A DNA stretch of 64,000 bases from Macrotis lagotis (lineage: Eukaryota > Chordata > Mammalia > Peramelemorphia > Peramelidae): positions 59,673,818-59,737,817 of the forward strand of contig NC_133658.1 of NCBI RefSeq assembly GCF_037893015.1, given 5' to 3'. The first letter of the stretch is position 1. Every line of letters begins with the position of its first letter. This document shows, in pieces, positions 33,936-44,029 of the stretch. The position numbers and the translations under genes were made by a program. The notes beneath the pieces were generated by a model that was given only the letters and a program-made list of their open reading frames with translations, was not told the DNA's origin and did not search any database.

Positions 33936-34279
33936 AAAAATCAAAAACAAAAACAAATTTTAAAAAATTATTACTAAAATAGAGCCTAAATTTGCCTCCA
34001 AGTTTCTATTCTTTGCTCCTGGTTCTGCCCTCTAGAGCCAAATAAAACAAATCTAAGCCCTCCTTCCATGACAGTATTTCAAATACTTGAACACAACCAA
34101 CATGTCTCACAAGCCACTCTTCTATGGACTTCATTAGGTGGCCTCTCTGCTCAATCAATTCAATTTGGGTTCCTAAGGGTTTTAGAGTTTTGGGGGGGAA
34201 GGAAGGAATTCCTGGGAAATGCTGTCTTCATGACGCCATCTTGGCTCTGCCCCCTCCCCCAATGGCTTTAGAATAAAAT

Positions 34280-35060
34280 AAAAACTCACTTAGCTTTAGT
34301 TCCACATAACTTGACCCCATCCTATCTTTCCAGCCTCACTGGACATTACTCTTCCACTTACTCTCTGTGATCTAGCCAAAATAACATTCTTTTTGCTCCT
34401 CACTCCAGAGGATTTGTTTCCTATCTTCAAAACTTTGAATCAACTATGTAATATAGTTGAAATGTATTCCCTTCTCCTTACCTCAGTCTCATATTTTCCA
34501 TGTTCTTTTAAAGCAAACGCTTCTTTTAAGTGGTATTTTCTGCATGCCCTCACTCAATGGCTAGCTTCCCTCCCTCCCAAATTACTTTGTGTTTTACTTT
34601 ATATCCTTTTAAGGGGAGTTAGGTGACACAGTAGATAAGAGTACTGGCCCTGGAGTTAGGATAAAGAGATCAAATCCAGCCTCTGACACCTGACACTTGC
34701 TAGTTGTGTGACCTTGGGCAAGTCACTTGACCCTGACCATCTCCAGTCATACAGATTTATATCTGGTCACTGGACCCAGATAGCTCTAGAAATAAAGTGA
34801 GGCTGATGACTTAGCCCAGCCCTCCCTCACTAAAATCCAATTCATGTGCTTGTCATGGAATCACCTCCCTGATATCATGGTCTTCTTGGAGAATGAAGGA
34901 CAAACATCAACATCATCATCACCATATACACTTTTATATTTACTGTCTTTATAACTATATAATTTTTCTATGTATTGATCTCCCCATTAGAATGTAAGCT
35001 TCTTGAAAGCAGGAATTGTCTCATTTTGCACTTGCACTCTCAGAAATGTGCCTGGCATAT
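34280..35060 (+). repeat. L2 LINE 3' region split by a SINE
   Basis: The left piece (34280-34611) has 'cataacttgaccccatcct' and 'cctatctttccagcctcact'. The right piece (34916-35060) has 'cattagaatgtaagcttctt' and 'aatgtgcctggcat', the usual L2 terminus. The long-form SINE at 34612-34915 sits between them. Confidence 0.72.
34612..34915 (+). repeat. Long-form CORE-SINE with RTE-type tail, full length
   Basis: The head 'ggggagttaggtgacacag', core 'ctagttgtgtgaccttgggc', middle 'ctggtcactggacccagata' and tail 'gatatcatggtcttcttgg', then 'gaatgaaggacaaacatcaa', are all in order. Similar T-rich and AT-rich flanks suggest a decayed target-site duplication. Confidence 0.9.
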
Positions 35061-37687
35061 AAAAATTACTGATTGAGCACTCTACTCTTCTAGCTAATCA
35101 ATATTACTCTTAAACCATGGTGCCCAGAATGAAACATAATTTTTAATGCTTAAGCCACATTTTTACTCTAATCACTTAGCAATAAATGTGCAATTCAATT
35201 TTAAATAAAATATTCAAAAATACATGTAAACTCAAAGATGAACCTAGGAATCCCACTATAAGGCTCCATGTAGCAGAACAGAATTTAGAATAGAGAAAGG
35301 TCAATACTGGACCCCATTCCAAAAGGTTCCAAGTACCTAAAGAATGGATCTCACCTCATACATAATATGGCAGGTACAATAGATTACAGGTATAATTAAG
35401 ATCCAGTTTAAAATACTGTGAAATTTCATAGAAACTATTTTTAAAGCAGTAAAAATGGCCAACTTCATAAATCTAATATCAGGTCTTTTTTCTGTTTAAA
35501 TTATATGTTCAATATTAAAAGAAAATATATACTAAGCATTTAAGAATATAGCAGCAATTTTACCTAAGCGGTTCATTATATCTGAGAAGTCAATTGATAA
35601 ATATAAAGAATACATCAGTAAAGACAGTTGTTAATCATAAATTAAGGACCTTAACTAATGTTTGACTTCAATGAGAAACAGTATGATGTAAAGACCTAAA
35701 AGTTAAGAAGAACTAAGTTTCTACCCTGACATTTAACCTTTTAGCGTTTTAGGAAATTGTTTAAGACTTAAATTGTAGAGACAGTACTGACTGACCTGCA
35801 GTATCCTCAGTTATCAATCACAAGGCTAGTCCCTAGTCCCTATTCCTAGCCTTGACTTCAGTGATTTCAAAATCTATACACTATATAAAATATAACTTCT
35901 GGAGGAGAGGGAGGGAGTGGAGGGAAGCTTTCCCAACTTAATTCAGAGTATAAAGTAAGGAAAATAAAATGTTAAAATTAGTACTTAATTTATATTTCTA
36001 TTTGTAGAAACTAATCATTTTGAATACCTTCATATTAGCAACCAGAAGAAAACTTAAAATTGTTTTTAAATTCCACATTAAAATTTATTGTATAGGTTGG
36101 ATCAGGGCTCAGGTCAACATTTTCCTATTATCAAAACACTGGTTTGAGCCAATTTAAATTCACACAGTTCTCCAACCATCTTCTTATCATACCTACTGGT
36201 TCCACAGTGAAAGAGAATTCCAATTCTTTACCTTGGGGCCACAGACTCCAAGTTGGTGAGTATTTTCCATATTTAGCCCTACTCAGGCCCTAGTATGCTG
36301 CTCTCTGGATAGCTTCATATCATGGATTACCCTTCCACCCCAAATCACTGCTTTCCACCTGTAGCTCTGAATATAGTAATTAAATCAATAGTATCATATG
36401 TGGAAAAGATATGTCAGATCAACTGCCTATGACTCTAACTCACCATCCCTCTGTCTTCCCCAACAAAACTCACTTCCTGTCCCAACACATCTCCAATTAG
36501 AATGAAAGCCCCTTAAGGTCAGGAACTGTGATGTTTTTATTAATCTGTATGCAAGGAGCCAAGAATATAGTCAATACTTACTAAGCATTTTATCATTAAT
36601 TCAGAACTTGTCATTCTCTAAAAGTGAAGTACAAACAGAGCATTTACTTTTTCTTTTTCTAAATTTCTAGTTAAGGTAACTATAATTATTAGATACTTAT
36701 TAAACTGGCTACAAAAAACCCAAAAAAGTTTGATTTGCAAAGATTAGTAAATTTTGACAGCACCCTGAATTCAAAACTAAAGTGGTAAAATTACTCCCTT
36801 AATGAGTAATTTTGTTTTAATAAGTTATGATAATAAGTTATAGCAAAACTTTGGATAACAAAAAAAGCAAAAATTATGAGGAACATATTCTCTACAAGTT
36901 TATTATTCCCTTGTTTCTTTGACTATTCTTAAAGCAATATTTTGTAAATATATTAACAGTTTTCTCTACAACTATACAAAAAACAAGATGAGTCAGTTAA
37001 TTCAAATGAAATGTTAAAAGTAATCATCTTTATTTCTACACAAACTTAGTGATATGCTTTAAAGAGGACAATATCTGGAACCACAAACTGGGTTTCCTCA
37101 TGTGTAAAATAAGAGATTTGAACCAGAATACTTCTTAAAGTAACTGATTCTAAAACTATGATCCTAATTAATGCTTAGCACAGAGCATAGATAGAACCAA
37201 TCTATGCCTACTAAGGCTTTCCCATTTTAAATTATGCTAGGTGAACAGAATTGTGAATTTCTAATAGTATCATAAAAAAGAAACATGCTTACTGTGCCCC
37301 ATTAGGAGGAATAAACTGCAATACTTTTGAAAGAACGGTGAGAGAAAACAATTGTGTACTTAAAATAAAAGCAAAAAAGGGTTGTTGACAAGAGAAAAAA
37401 AATTTTGTGCCATCAATTTCATGGAATCCTACAAATACTACCACCTGTAAAAAAAGTTTTCTACTTTAAAGAACTCAAAGAATCTAAAAAAGAAAATATG
37501 ATTTGCATGTTTTCCAATTTCACACTACAAACAACTTCACTATTGCCAACAGGTACTAAAATTATTTTATAAAGAAAATATAGAAACATTTTGGATTAAT
37601 TTATACTTTTATAAAAGGTCTATTATTAATAAAAAAAGCCTAGTCTTTCTATTATTGGCTTTAAAGTTTGATTTTTTACATTTATTT
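35061..37687. other. AT-rich, mostly low-copy stretch
   Basis: No gene is recognisable. An L2 3' terminus scrap lies near 36490-36600 ('agaatgaaagccccttaagg') and a MIR scrap near 37085-37170 ('ggtttcctcatgtgtaaaat'). The rest shows no repeat signature, so this is the longest repeat-poor interval in the window. If the minus-strand gene model at 39.2 kb is right, it is the start of intron 1. Confidence 0.45.
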
Positions 37688-37840
37688 ATTTATTTGATTG
37701 TTTTTGCAAGGCAAATAGGGTTAAGTGGCTTGTCCAAGGCCACACAGCTAGGTAATTATTAAGTGTCTGAGGCCACATTTGAACTCAGGTACTCCTGACT
37801 CCAGGCAGTGCTCTATCCACTGCACCACCTAGCCGTCCCC
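37688..37840 (-). repeat. Short CORE-SINE with target-site duplication
   Basis: The complement of tail, core and head is clear: 'ttttgcaaggcaaatagggt', 'aggtaattattaagtgtct', 'gcaccacctagccgtcccc'. The site 'ttaaagtttgatttttt' is duplicated at about 37660 and 37841. Confidence 0.94.
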
Positions 37841-39030
37841 TTAAAGTTTGATTTTTTTCAAATAATAGAAAATGCAATCCCTTCATGTCGATAAATTAGT
37901 GTACAACAGGCTCCAGAAGTAATCCTACTATATGCTGATTCTTACCCAGTGTAATTTCAATTTTGAAAAAATACACAACCTCAGATAAACACTTTCTCTT
38001 TTACACTGAAATAAAATGAGTAACATTTCAATCTTACCACTTTTTTTCATTGTATCCATTTACTATGTAATTAACGCTTCTCAAACTTAGAAGCTTATGG
38101 GGTAGTCTTACAGGTAGGTGAAAGATCTTCCAGTCCAAAATCATCATCATCATTTCCCGGGTGAGAAAAGCAAAGGACCAGCCTAAGACCCCCCCACCTT
38201 AAGATCTGAAGCCCCCGTCCCTGATAGCAAATCCAGGGAGCTAGCTCTCTTCCACTAGCGCCCACATGAATAAGCTTACTAAGGGAAATTGAGGGACAAA
38301 AAATGAAAATTCCAATCCAAGCTGTATTGCACAGAACCTGGGCCCTCTATCAGTGAGGATCCTTTGGACCTGTAAACCTAGGGAGGGAAGGATTTGCCTA
38401 AAAGATGTCCCTCACGTTTCAATTAGTGCTGGAGACTTCTAATAGTGTCTTTACAGGAGATGCAGAAAGAGAAAACTTAAGTTTTTTTTTAAATAAGGGG
38501 GAAAGAGGTAGCAGCCCCCTAAAGGCCATGCCGCCTCGAACTAAGGGGCTCCCCTGCTGGGCACGATCCACAGCCCCCCAGGCCGGATCCCAGACATCTA
38601 CACGCCCCCTCCCCTCGCTGAGCAGGGGGCTGCGGCGGATATTGGGGAGATGATGGATCCCCGGGTCGCCCAGATTTCCTGGGCTTTCATGCAACCTCTA
38701 GGGCGCCCCAAAGGAGACTAGCGGGGAGTCCGGCGGTGTGGGTGAGGGAAGACCCTCCTCCCTCCCCTCCCCCTCCCCAGGCTCCCTGCTCACTGGGAAA
38801 GGAAGGATGCGATTTCCCTCTGGACACGCACAAGACTTGCCCGCCGCGCTCCCGTCCTCCTCCTCCCCCGCCCCCCAGGCCCCGCTCCGGGGGCTCCTCC
38901 CTGCTCCCCCTGGGCCGGCTGGGCCGCCCGGAGCGTGGCCGGCCCGGGGCCGGGGCCGGGCCCGGGCCTGCGGCGGCGGGTCGGGGCCCCGGGGCCTAGG
39001 CCCAGCCCCGCTGCGGGAGGGCGAGGACGC

Positions 39031-39058
39031 GCCCCCGGCCCCGGCCCCGGCCCCGGCC
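39031..39058 (-). repeat. Short (GGGGCC)n hexanucleotide tract
   Basis: About four and a half units of ccccgg on the plus strand (GGGGCC on the minus strand), with a related shorter G-rich GGGGCC-like block at about 38941-38967 on the opposite strand. Both lie in the CpG island. On the minus-strand model they fall at the start of intron 1. They may form G-quadruplexes. Confidence 0.8.
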
Positions 39059-39209
39059 CGCAGCCCGCTGCGTCCCGCTCCCTCACACGCTCCCTCACAC
39101 GCCGCCCGCCCTCCTCGCCGGGCCCGCTGCCCCCGGTGCCCCCAGCCCCCCGCTCGGCCCGGCCGCCGCCGGACCCCCGCCCCCCGCCGCGGCGGGCGCC
39201 CCGAGTCAC

Positions 39210-39400
39210 CTGGGGGCCGCGGAGGGCCATGTCGCCCCCGCCTCAGGGAGACCCCGCTCGCCTCCCGGGCTCCTCACGCCGCTTCCCCCGCCGCCGCCAT
39301 CTTCTCCTCTCGCTCTCATGCAGGCACACTCGCATCGGCCGCCGCGCCTGCGCACCGGCGAGGCGGGGGAGAGGAGCGCCGCTGCGCAGGCGCGGCGGCG
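39210..39400 (-). promoter_or_regulatory. Putative first exon and core promoter of a minus-strand gene
   Basis: The order on the minus strand fits a housekeeping promoter. NRF1-like sites (39393-39346) come first, then a YY1-like aagatggcggc at 39303. A short upstream frame from 39300 (MAAAGEAA, stop at 39274) follows, and then an ATG at 39230 in a good context (gac before, G after). That ATG opens MALRGPQ, and the seventh codon is followed exactly by a donor-like CAG/GTGACT with GT at 39209-39208. An alternative donor GTGAGG follows 39278. YY1 sites in this orientation usually lie just downstream of the start site, which would place it at about 39310-39400. I cannot name the gene, and no second exon was recognised to the left. 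A plus-strand or two-way promoter is not excluded. Confidence 0.4.
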
Positions 39401-39784
39401 GGAGGCGGGGGGGCGGGGAAGGCGCTCCGGGCTTGGCCGGGCTCGCCGCCGGGAAGGCCAGGTTGCCGTCCAGTCCCGTTTCTGCCCGCGGGCCGGTGCT
39501 GCAGAAAGCGAGGCAGCCGGGTCCCCGGGGTCGCGCCGGAAGCAGAGAGAGGGCGACGAGCGCGGACCTTGCAGTCCCGGAGCCTGAGTGTGGATGCTGC
39601 GGCTCGGCGTGCCTTGGGCCGCATCGCTCTGGACCCCCGCTTCTTCCTCTTGCCTGAAAAAGGGGTTGAATCAGGTCTATAAAGTGACAGAAGCCAAGCC
39701 GGAGAGAGGTGACCCCCCCCCGGGTCATACAAATCCTCTTTTAGCCTAGACCCCCGCGGTCTGTCTGGGCTACTTGTTGCCCGA

Positions 39785-40299
39785 GATGTAGCAACTTGGA
39801 GAAGTTCCCTGCAGCCAGGCCCCCGAGGGGAACAGGGTGCCCCCATGGTCTTTGCTGTGCCTCGGGGACTGGGCCCCGGCCCCACCGCCGGGGATCCCTA
39901 CGCTTCAGAGTCGCCAAAGGAAAGGAAACAATGTTGCCAAGAAGGATCTCAAAGGTTTCCTGAAACTGACACAGCCCACCGAAATTAACGAGGCGCGGAG
40001 GCCCGGATGGGCCCCGGGGGCGGACGCTTGGAGTCCAGGCTTCTGGGGAAAGCAGAAGCTAAGGAGAACAAGCCTGGCTCTAAAAAATCAAAGATCCCGG
40101 GAGTCGAGGGGATCTGGATGTACAAGGAGCAGGACTAGTTTGCTAGAATGAGGAAATGCCGGTGGGTCGGTCATCAGCCAGCATTGAGGGGCCGAAGGGG
40201 GGGGTGGGTAGAGAGATGTAGTAAGCTGTCAGAGAACCTAGAATTTGGAATAGAGCTAGATTGGGTTGGAATCCTGCCATCGCTACTTGCCTCTTGTAT
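39785..40299. other. CpG-island shore without a recognisable gene
   Basis: CpG density falls off here. The 104-codon plus-strand frame at 39837-40151 continues out of the island and has no recognisable domain. A MIR-like head may lie at about 40210-40300. Confidence 0.4.
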
Positions 40300-40460
40300 G
40301 GCCTTCGTAAGGATAGAGAGTTAGATTGGTAGATAGATGGCTCTGGAGAAGAAAGTGACTTAACACAGGACCCCCTCATTCAAATCCAATTCACACGCTT
40401 GTCATGGCATCGCCTCTCTTAGTATCTAGGTGTTCAAAATGAAAGACAAAAAAAAAGAGA
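40300..40460 (+). repeat. Truncated long-form CORE-SINE tail
   Basis: From 'gatggctctggagaagaaag' through 'cattcaaatccaattcacac' and 'cttgtcatggcatcgcctc' to an A-rich end near 40460. Only the 3' part is clear. Confidence 0.75.
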
Positions 40461-40619
40461 TAGAGCATTAATCTCTTCCTATGTGCCTGGCCCTTGCTAA
40501 GCCCCAGACATACTTTTTTGGGTCAGTTTCCTCTATAAAAGGAAAGAATTGCATTTGATGACCATTACGGCCCCTTCCCAGCTCAAAATGACAAAATTAT
40601 GACCTCAAAATGAAGGAAC

Positions 40620-40790
40620 TTTGAATGTTTATGTATATGCATACATACATATATATATATATGTATACGCAAATGCAAATATACATGTGTTCATGTATGT
40701 ACATTATACCAGCTATATGTATTATGCATATGTATAAATGAACGTGTGTATACATGGTAAATGTGTGTGTGTGCTCAAAGTTCCTTCATT
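40620..40790. repeat. AT/CA-rich degenerate microsatellite
   Basis: Imperfect ATAC, TATG and TGTG repeats. It is bracketed by the mirrored phrases 'gacctcaaaatgaaggaact' (about 40602) and its complement 'agttccttcattttgagg' (about 40779). The whole can therefore fold into a long imperfect hairpin. Confidence 0.8.
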
Positions 40791-40971
40791 TTGAGGTACA
40801 TAGTACATAGTAAGAGATTATGATCTATCTACCAGTCTATCTATCCATAAGGTTATGAATAATTAATATATATATATTTTAAAATAGAGTATTCCCTGCT
40901 GGGTTTCCCCCCCCCAGGGGAGAAGGTTGGGATAAATGATATTTTTTGAATTAAAAATAATATATCCTTAC

Positions 40972-41230
40972 CATATTCACTTTTTAAAATTTCTTCCCAG
41001 ATCATGGTTTTCTTCCTTTTCCCTTAAGTCCTAATTCCTCTTGCACAAAATGACTATGTAAATGTGTTGAACACAAATGTACAAATAACTTTTACCAGAC
41101 TCTTTGCTACTAGGGAAGCAAGGAGCATTGAGGGAAAGGAGGGTGGTAGAAAAATGTGTCACTTATGAATCTGCAAATTGATGAATGATGAAAAACAAAA
41201 TGTGTTAACTGGAAAAATAAAATATCAATT
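40972..41230 (+). mobile_element. 5'-truncated L1 3' end with target-site duplication
   Basis: The L1 3' UTR wording is 'gggaaaggagggtggtagaa' and 'ctggaaaaataaaatatca'. The flanks 'taaaaataatatatcctta' (left, about 40953) and 'taaaaataatataccttg' (right, about 41230) form a target-site duplication of about 17 bp, proving a short truncated insertion. Confidence 0.88.
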
Positions 41231-41399
41231 AAAAATAATATACCTTGTTCTCTTTAAACTGAAGAATAAGAGGAAGAGGTAGACTTAGAAAGATGGCAAG
41301 AAATGCTTTAGCAACCCCTAGCACAGTGCTGGCACATAGTAGGCACTTAAATTCTTGTTAACTTGACTGATGTGACACTTATGTTTCCTGGGAAAAATG

Positions 41400-41600
41400 C
41401 CTAGAGAAATGTGCTTTAGATCTAGTCTTGGTCTGCTATTAATTTACTGTTAGACCTTATTCAATATTTCTGGACCCGTTTCTTCATCTATAAAATGAGG
41501 ATAATAATTCTACTTATATCACAAAAATGTTGTAAAGATCAAATGAGCAGAAGTGTGTATTTTAATGAGTACAGTTCTTTGAAGTTCTATATATGTTGGA
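41400..41600 (+). repeat. MIR-type SINE, old
   Basis: 'ttcttcatctataaaatgag' and 'gttgtaaagatcaaatgag' are in MIR order, preceded by 'gttagaccttattcaatatt'. The copy is diverged. Confidence 0.6.
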
Positions 41601-41799
41601 TAATATAACTCATATAAAAGCAGTTACATTGCAATTTGTTATTGAACCAACCAAACTCATTAGTACTCCTTTTCTTCATTAAGATTTTTCTGTTTTTTTG
41701 TCTGCTATCATATAAAGTTTCTTGTGTATCAGTCATCTCTATGATATATCAGTATGCAAATTTATAAAAAAAATTAGATATACTTAATTGACTCTAGGG

Positions 41800-42032
41800 T
41801 TTTAAGGTGTTTAAGTGGACAGAGTCCCTGCCCTGAAATCAGAAATACTCCTTTTCCTAAATTCAAATATGGCCTCAGAAACTTACTCACTTAACCCTGT
41901 TAGCCTCAGTTTCCTCATCTGTTAAATGATTTGGAGAAGAAAACAGTAAACTACTTCAATATCTTTGCAAGAAAACACCAAAAGGGGTCATGAAAGAATC
42001 AGCTATGATTTTAAAAAATGACTCAGCAACAA
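41800..42032 (+). repeat. CORE-SINE with Bov-B type tail
   Basis: The head and CORE are followed by 'cctcagtttcctcatctgtt'. The tail is 'tttgcaagaaaacaccaaaa', then 'ggggtcatgaaagaatc' and 'actcagcaacaa', which matches the 3' end of Bov-B/RTE LINEs (…gggtcacgaagagtcgg…ctgaacaacaa). The copies at 43425-43620 and 54547-54787 are the same family on the minus strand. Confidence 0.8.
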
Positions 42033-43424
42033 AGTTCTCTAGAAATTGTTTCTTAATTTCTTTCTCCTTTTTTTTAAACTCAAATTATTAAGTAAATAAC
42101 AATTTGATATATTTATTATTTGGATCACAATATGATTTTCAAACAGCTATGGCAACTAATAAAGATGCCCATTTAGATATAATAAAATGGAGAAAAATTA
42201 AATTGTGTTCCCCAGGTCACACAAAGTTGAGTCATTATCAAGGCAGAAAAATTTTCTGTTTATTCCTCAGACACTGATGATGATGACTATTTAACACCAA
42301 GTATTTGGAATATCACTTATTGGAAAGATTTATTATAAAATAAATTTGAGTGACAGATGGCATTTGAGTGAGCAAAGCAATTCTAGAATCTCAGAAGTCA
42401 CCCTCAAATTCCTCTGAGTCTCAGAGTTCCATTTTACTTATTAAGCCTAAATCCCTCATTAGGGCTCAGTTTTGTCATCTAGAAAAGTAGAAGGGAAATA
42501 GTTAGCCTGAAAAAGATCTTCGAAGCACATTTCTATGATCAAGTTCTCCTTTCCCAAATATTGGAAAATGATTCACATTTAATAGCATAAGAAACATTCC
42601 CCAATTGATAAACAGTCAAAGTTTTGGAAGTTCTGAGCCCTCTATTGTCCTCCAATCAAATAGATGGAGGAGGTACTTGATGGAGTCAAGTGTCAAAAAC
42701 TGAGTCAATCACCACAGGTGATGAGATTTCAGGTGATCAGTTTACCCTGGGGAAGGCATGATATTCTTTAGCCACCTCCAGATACAAGATATCATATACT
42801 AACTATTCAGATGTGAGACATACATTTTTGGACAAGGTCAATATTAGGATTTATTTTGTTACAAGGGGGGAACGGGGAGGGGGAATAGCCAGAGGAAGAA
42901 AACTAAATAATCGATCTGAAAAAAAAATTTTTAAAGAAAAGAAATTTCTAAAAAGAAAGCTCTAAAGAATCTTTATGCTCCAAAGCTCTCAATTCAATAG
43001 AGAAAAACGTATGCCATTTGGAAGTATTAAGGTTTGAGCATTTGATATTCTTGAAGGAACAACATGGCCTTCTAAAAGATTAAAATCTAGGTAAGTGTTG
43101 CTTTGGGCTGGCTATTATATTTTACCCACCTCAATAGGATCTCCAGAGATACTTCTGTCCATCCTAGGGGGGGACTATTAAATAATGATGGGATGTTTCT
43201 CTTGGGGAAAGATAAATGAAGCAGCAGAACTAGATACAGTAAGACCAGGAAGGAGACGTTTGTGGTCATCCATATATGAAATGACGATTTACCATTTATC
43301 TTGTAGATTGCTTGTTTGTAGGTTAGATTATGAGCTCCTCACAGGCAGAGACTGTCTGCCTTTCTGTCCCCAGAGCATAGCACAGTTTCCTGTAGACAGT
43401 TCAGTTGTTTGTTAGTAGATTTTT
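42033..43424. other. Gene-free stretch with small LINE scraps
   Basis: A roughly 35 bp L1 scrap lies near 42592-42625 ('cattccccaattgataaaca') and an L2 terminus near 43325-43405 ('tatgagctcctcacaggcag'). No other feature could be assigned. The opposing 60- and 76-codon frames near 43087-43415 are chance frames. Confidence 0.4.
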
Positions 43425-43620
43425 TTTCCCAGTCCTATATTACTCTTCATGACCCTATTAAAGTTTTCTTGGCAATGATGCTGAAATGGTTTGCCATTTC
43501 CTTCTCTAACTCATTTTACAAATGAGGAAACTGAGACAAACAGGGTTAAGTGGCTTTCTCAAGTTCACACAGCCTGTGTCTGAGGTCAGATTTGAACTCA
43601 TATTTTCCTGTCTCCAAGGA
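43425..43620 (-). repeat. CORE-SINE with Bov-B type tail
   Basis: The complement of the Bov-B tail is 'ttcatgaccctattaaagtt', then 'tggtttgccatttccttctc', then 'gaggaaactgagacaaacag' and 'tctgaggtcagatttgaact'. The order is the same as in 54547-54787. Confidence 0.85.
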
Positions 43621-43875
43621 CATAATAGGTATTTATCAATTACCTTTTCACTAAATTAGTAATAATAATTACTTATTGACTTAACAGAGAACTCCACTGG
43701 TGAACTGTGGTAATTCTCAATAATGTCAAACAAAAGTTAGGAAGAATAAGGGAAAAAAAAATTTAACAAACATTATAAATGTTTATAAATAATATAATAA
43801 TAATAAACATTTTAAAAGTTTAAACATTTATTTTCTACTATGTGCCAGCACTTTTCTTAAGAATTAGGAATACAG

Positions 43876-44017
43876 GGCAGCTAGGTGGTGCAGTGGATAG
43901 AGGAGTACCTGAGTTCAAATGTGACCTCAGACACTTAATAATTACCTAGCTGTGTGGTCTTGAGCAAGCCACTTAACCCCATTGCCTTGCAAAAAACCTA
44001 AAAAAAAAAAAAAAAAA
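43876..44017 (+). repeat. Short CORE-SINE with 16 bp target-site duplication, internal deletion
   Basis: The head 'gggcagctaggtggtgcagt', core 'acttaataattacctagc' and tail 'attgccttgcaaaaaacct' are followed by an A run. The middle block 'gagcaccagccctggagtca' is shortened. The site 'aagaattaggaataca' flanks both ends. Confidence 0.95.
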
Positions 44018-44029
44018 AGAATTAGGAAT

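Larger units (their letters stand above)
38520..39780. promoter_or_regulatory. CpG island promoter
   Basis: CpG dinucleotides, nearly absent elsewhere in the window, are dense here and G+C is very high from about 38.55 to 39.75 kb. NRF1-like motifs lie at 39346-39360 ('gcctgcgcaccggcg') and 39381-39393 ('gctgcgcaggcgc'). A YY1-like motif lies at 39296-39303 ('gccatctt'; minus strand aagatggcggc). GC boxes lie near 39361-39420 and an ETS-like 'ccggaag' near 39535. No TATA box is obvious. This mix is typical of broadly expressed genes. The long open frames on both strands of this island (up to 314 codons) reflect the scarcity of stop codons in GC-rich DNA and are low-complexity in all frames. 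Confidence 0.93.

Noticed and set aside
33781-33950. tRNA-like gene (A and B box resemblance in the SINE heads)
   Set aside because: The heads of these SINEs derive from a tRNA-like promoter, but no copy keeps a cloverleaf or sits outside a SINE body.
38941-39058. Identity of the CpG-island gene as C9ORF72 on the strength of the GGGGCC tract
   Set aside because: The flanking sequence does not resemble the C9ORF72 first exons that I know, and short GGGGCC runs are common in CpG islands.
38738-39682. 314-codon plus-strand open frame and several other long frames on both strands
   Set aside because: They lie in a CpG island where stop codons are rare. All frames are open over similar stretches, and the products are low-complexity P/A/G/R with no recognisable domain.
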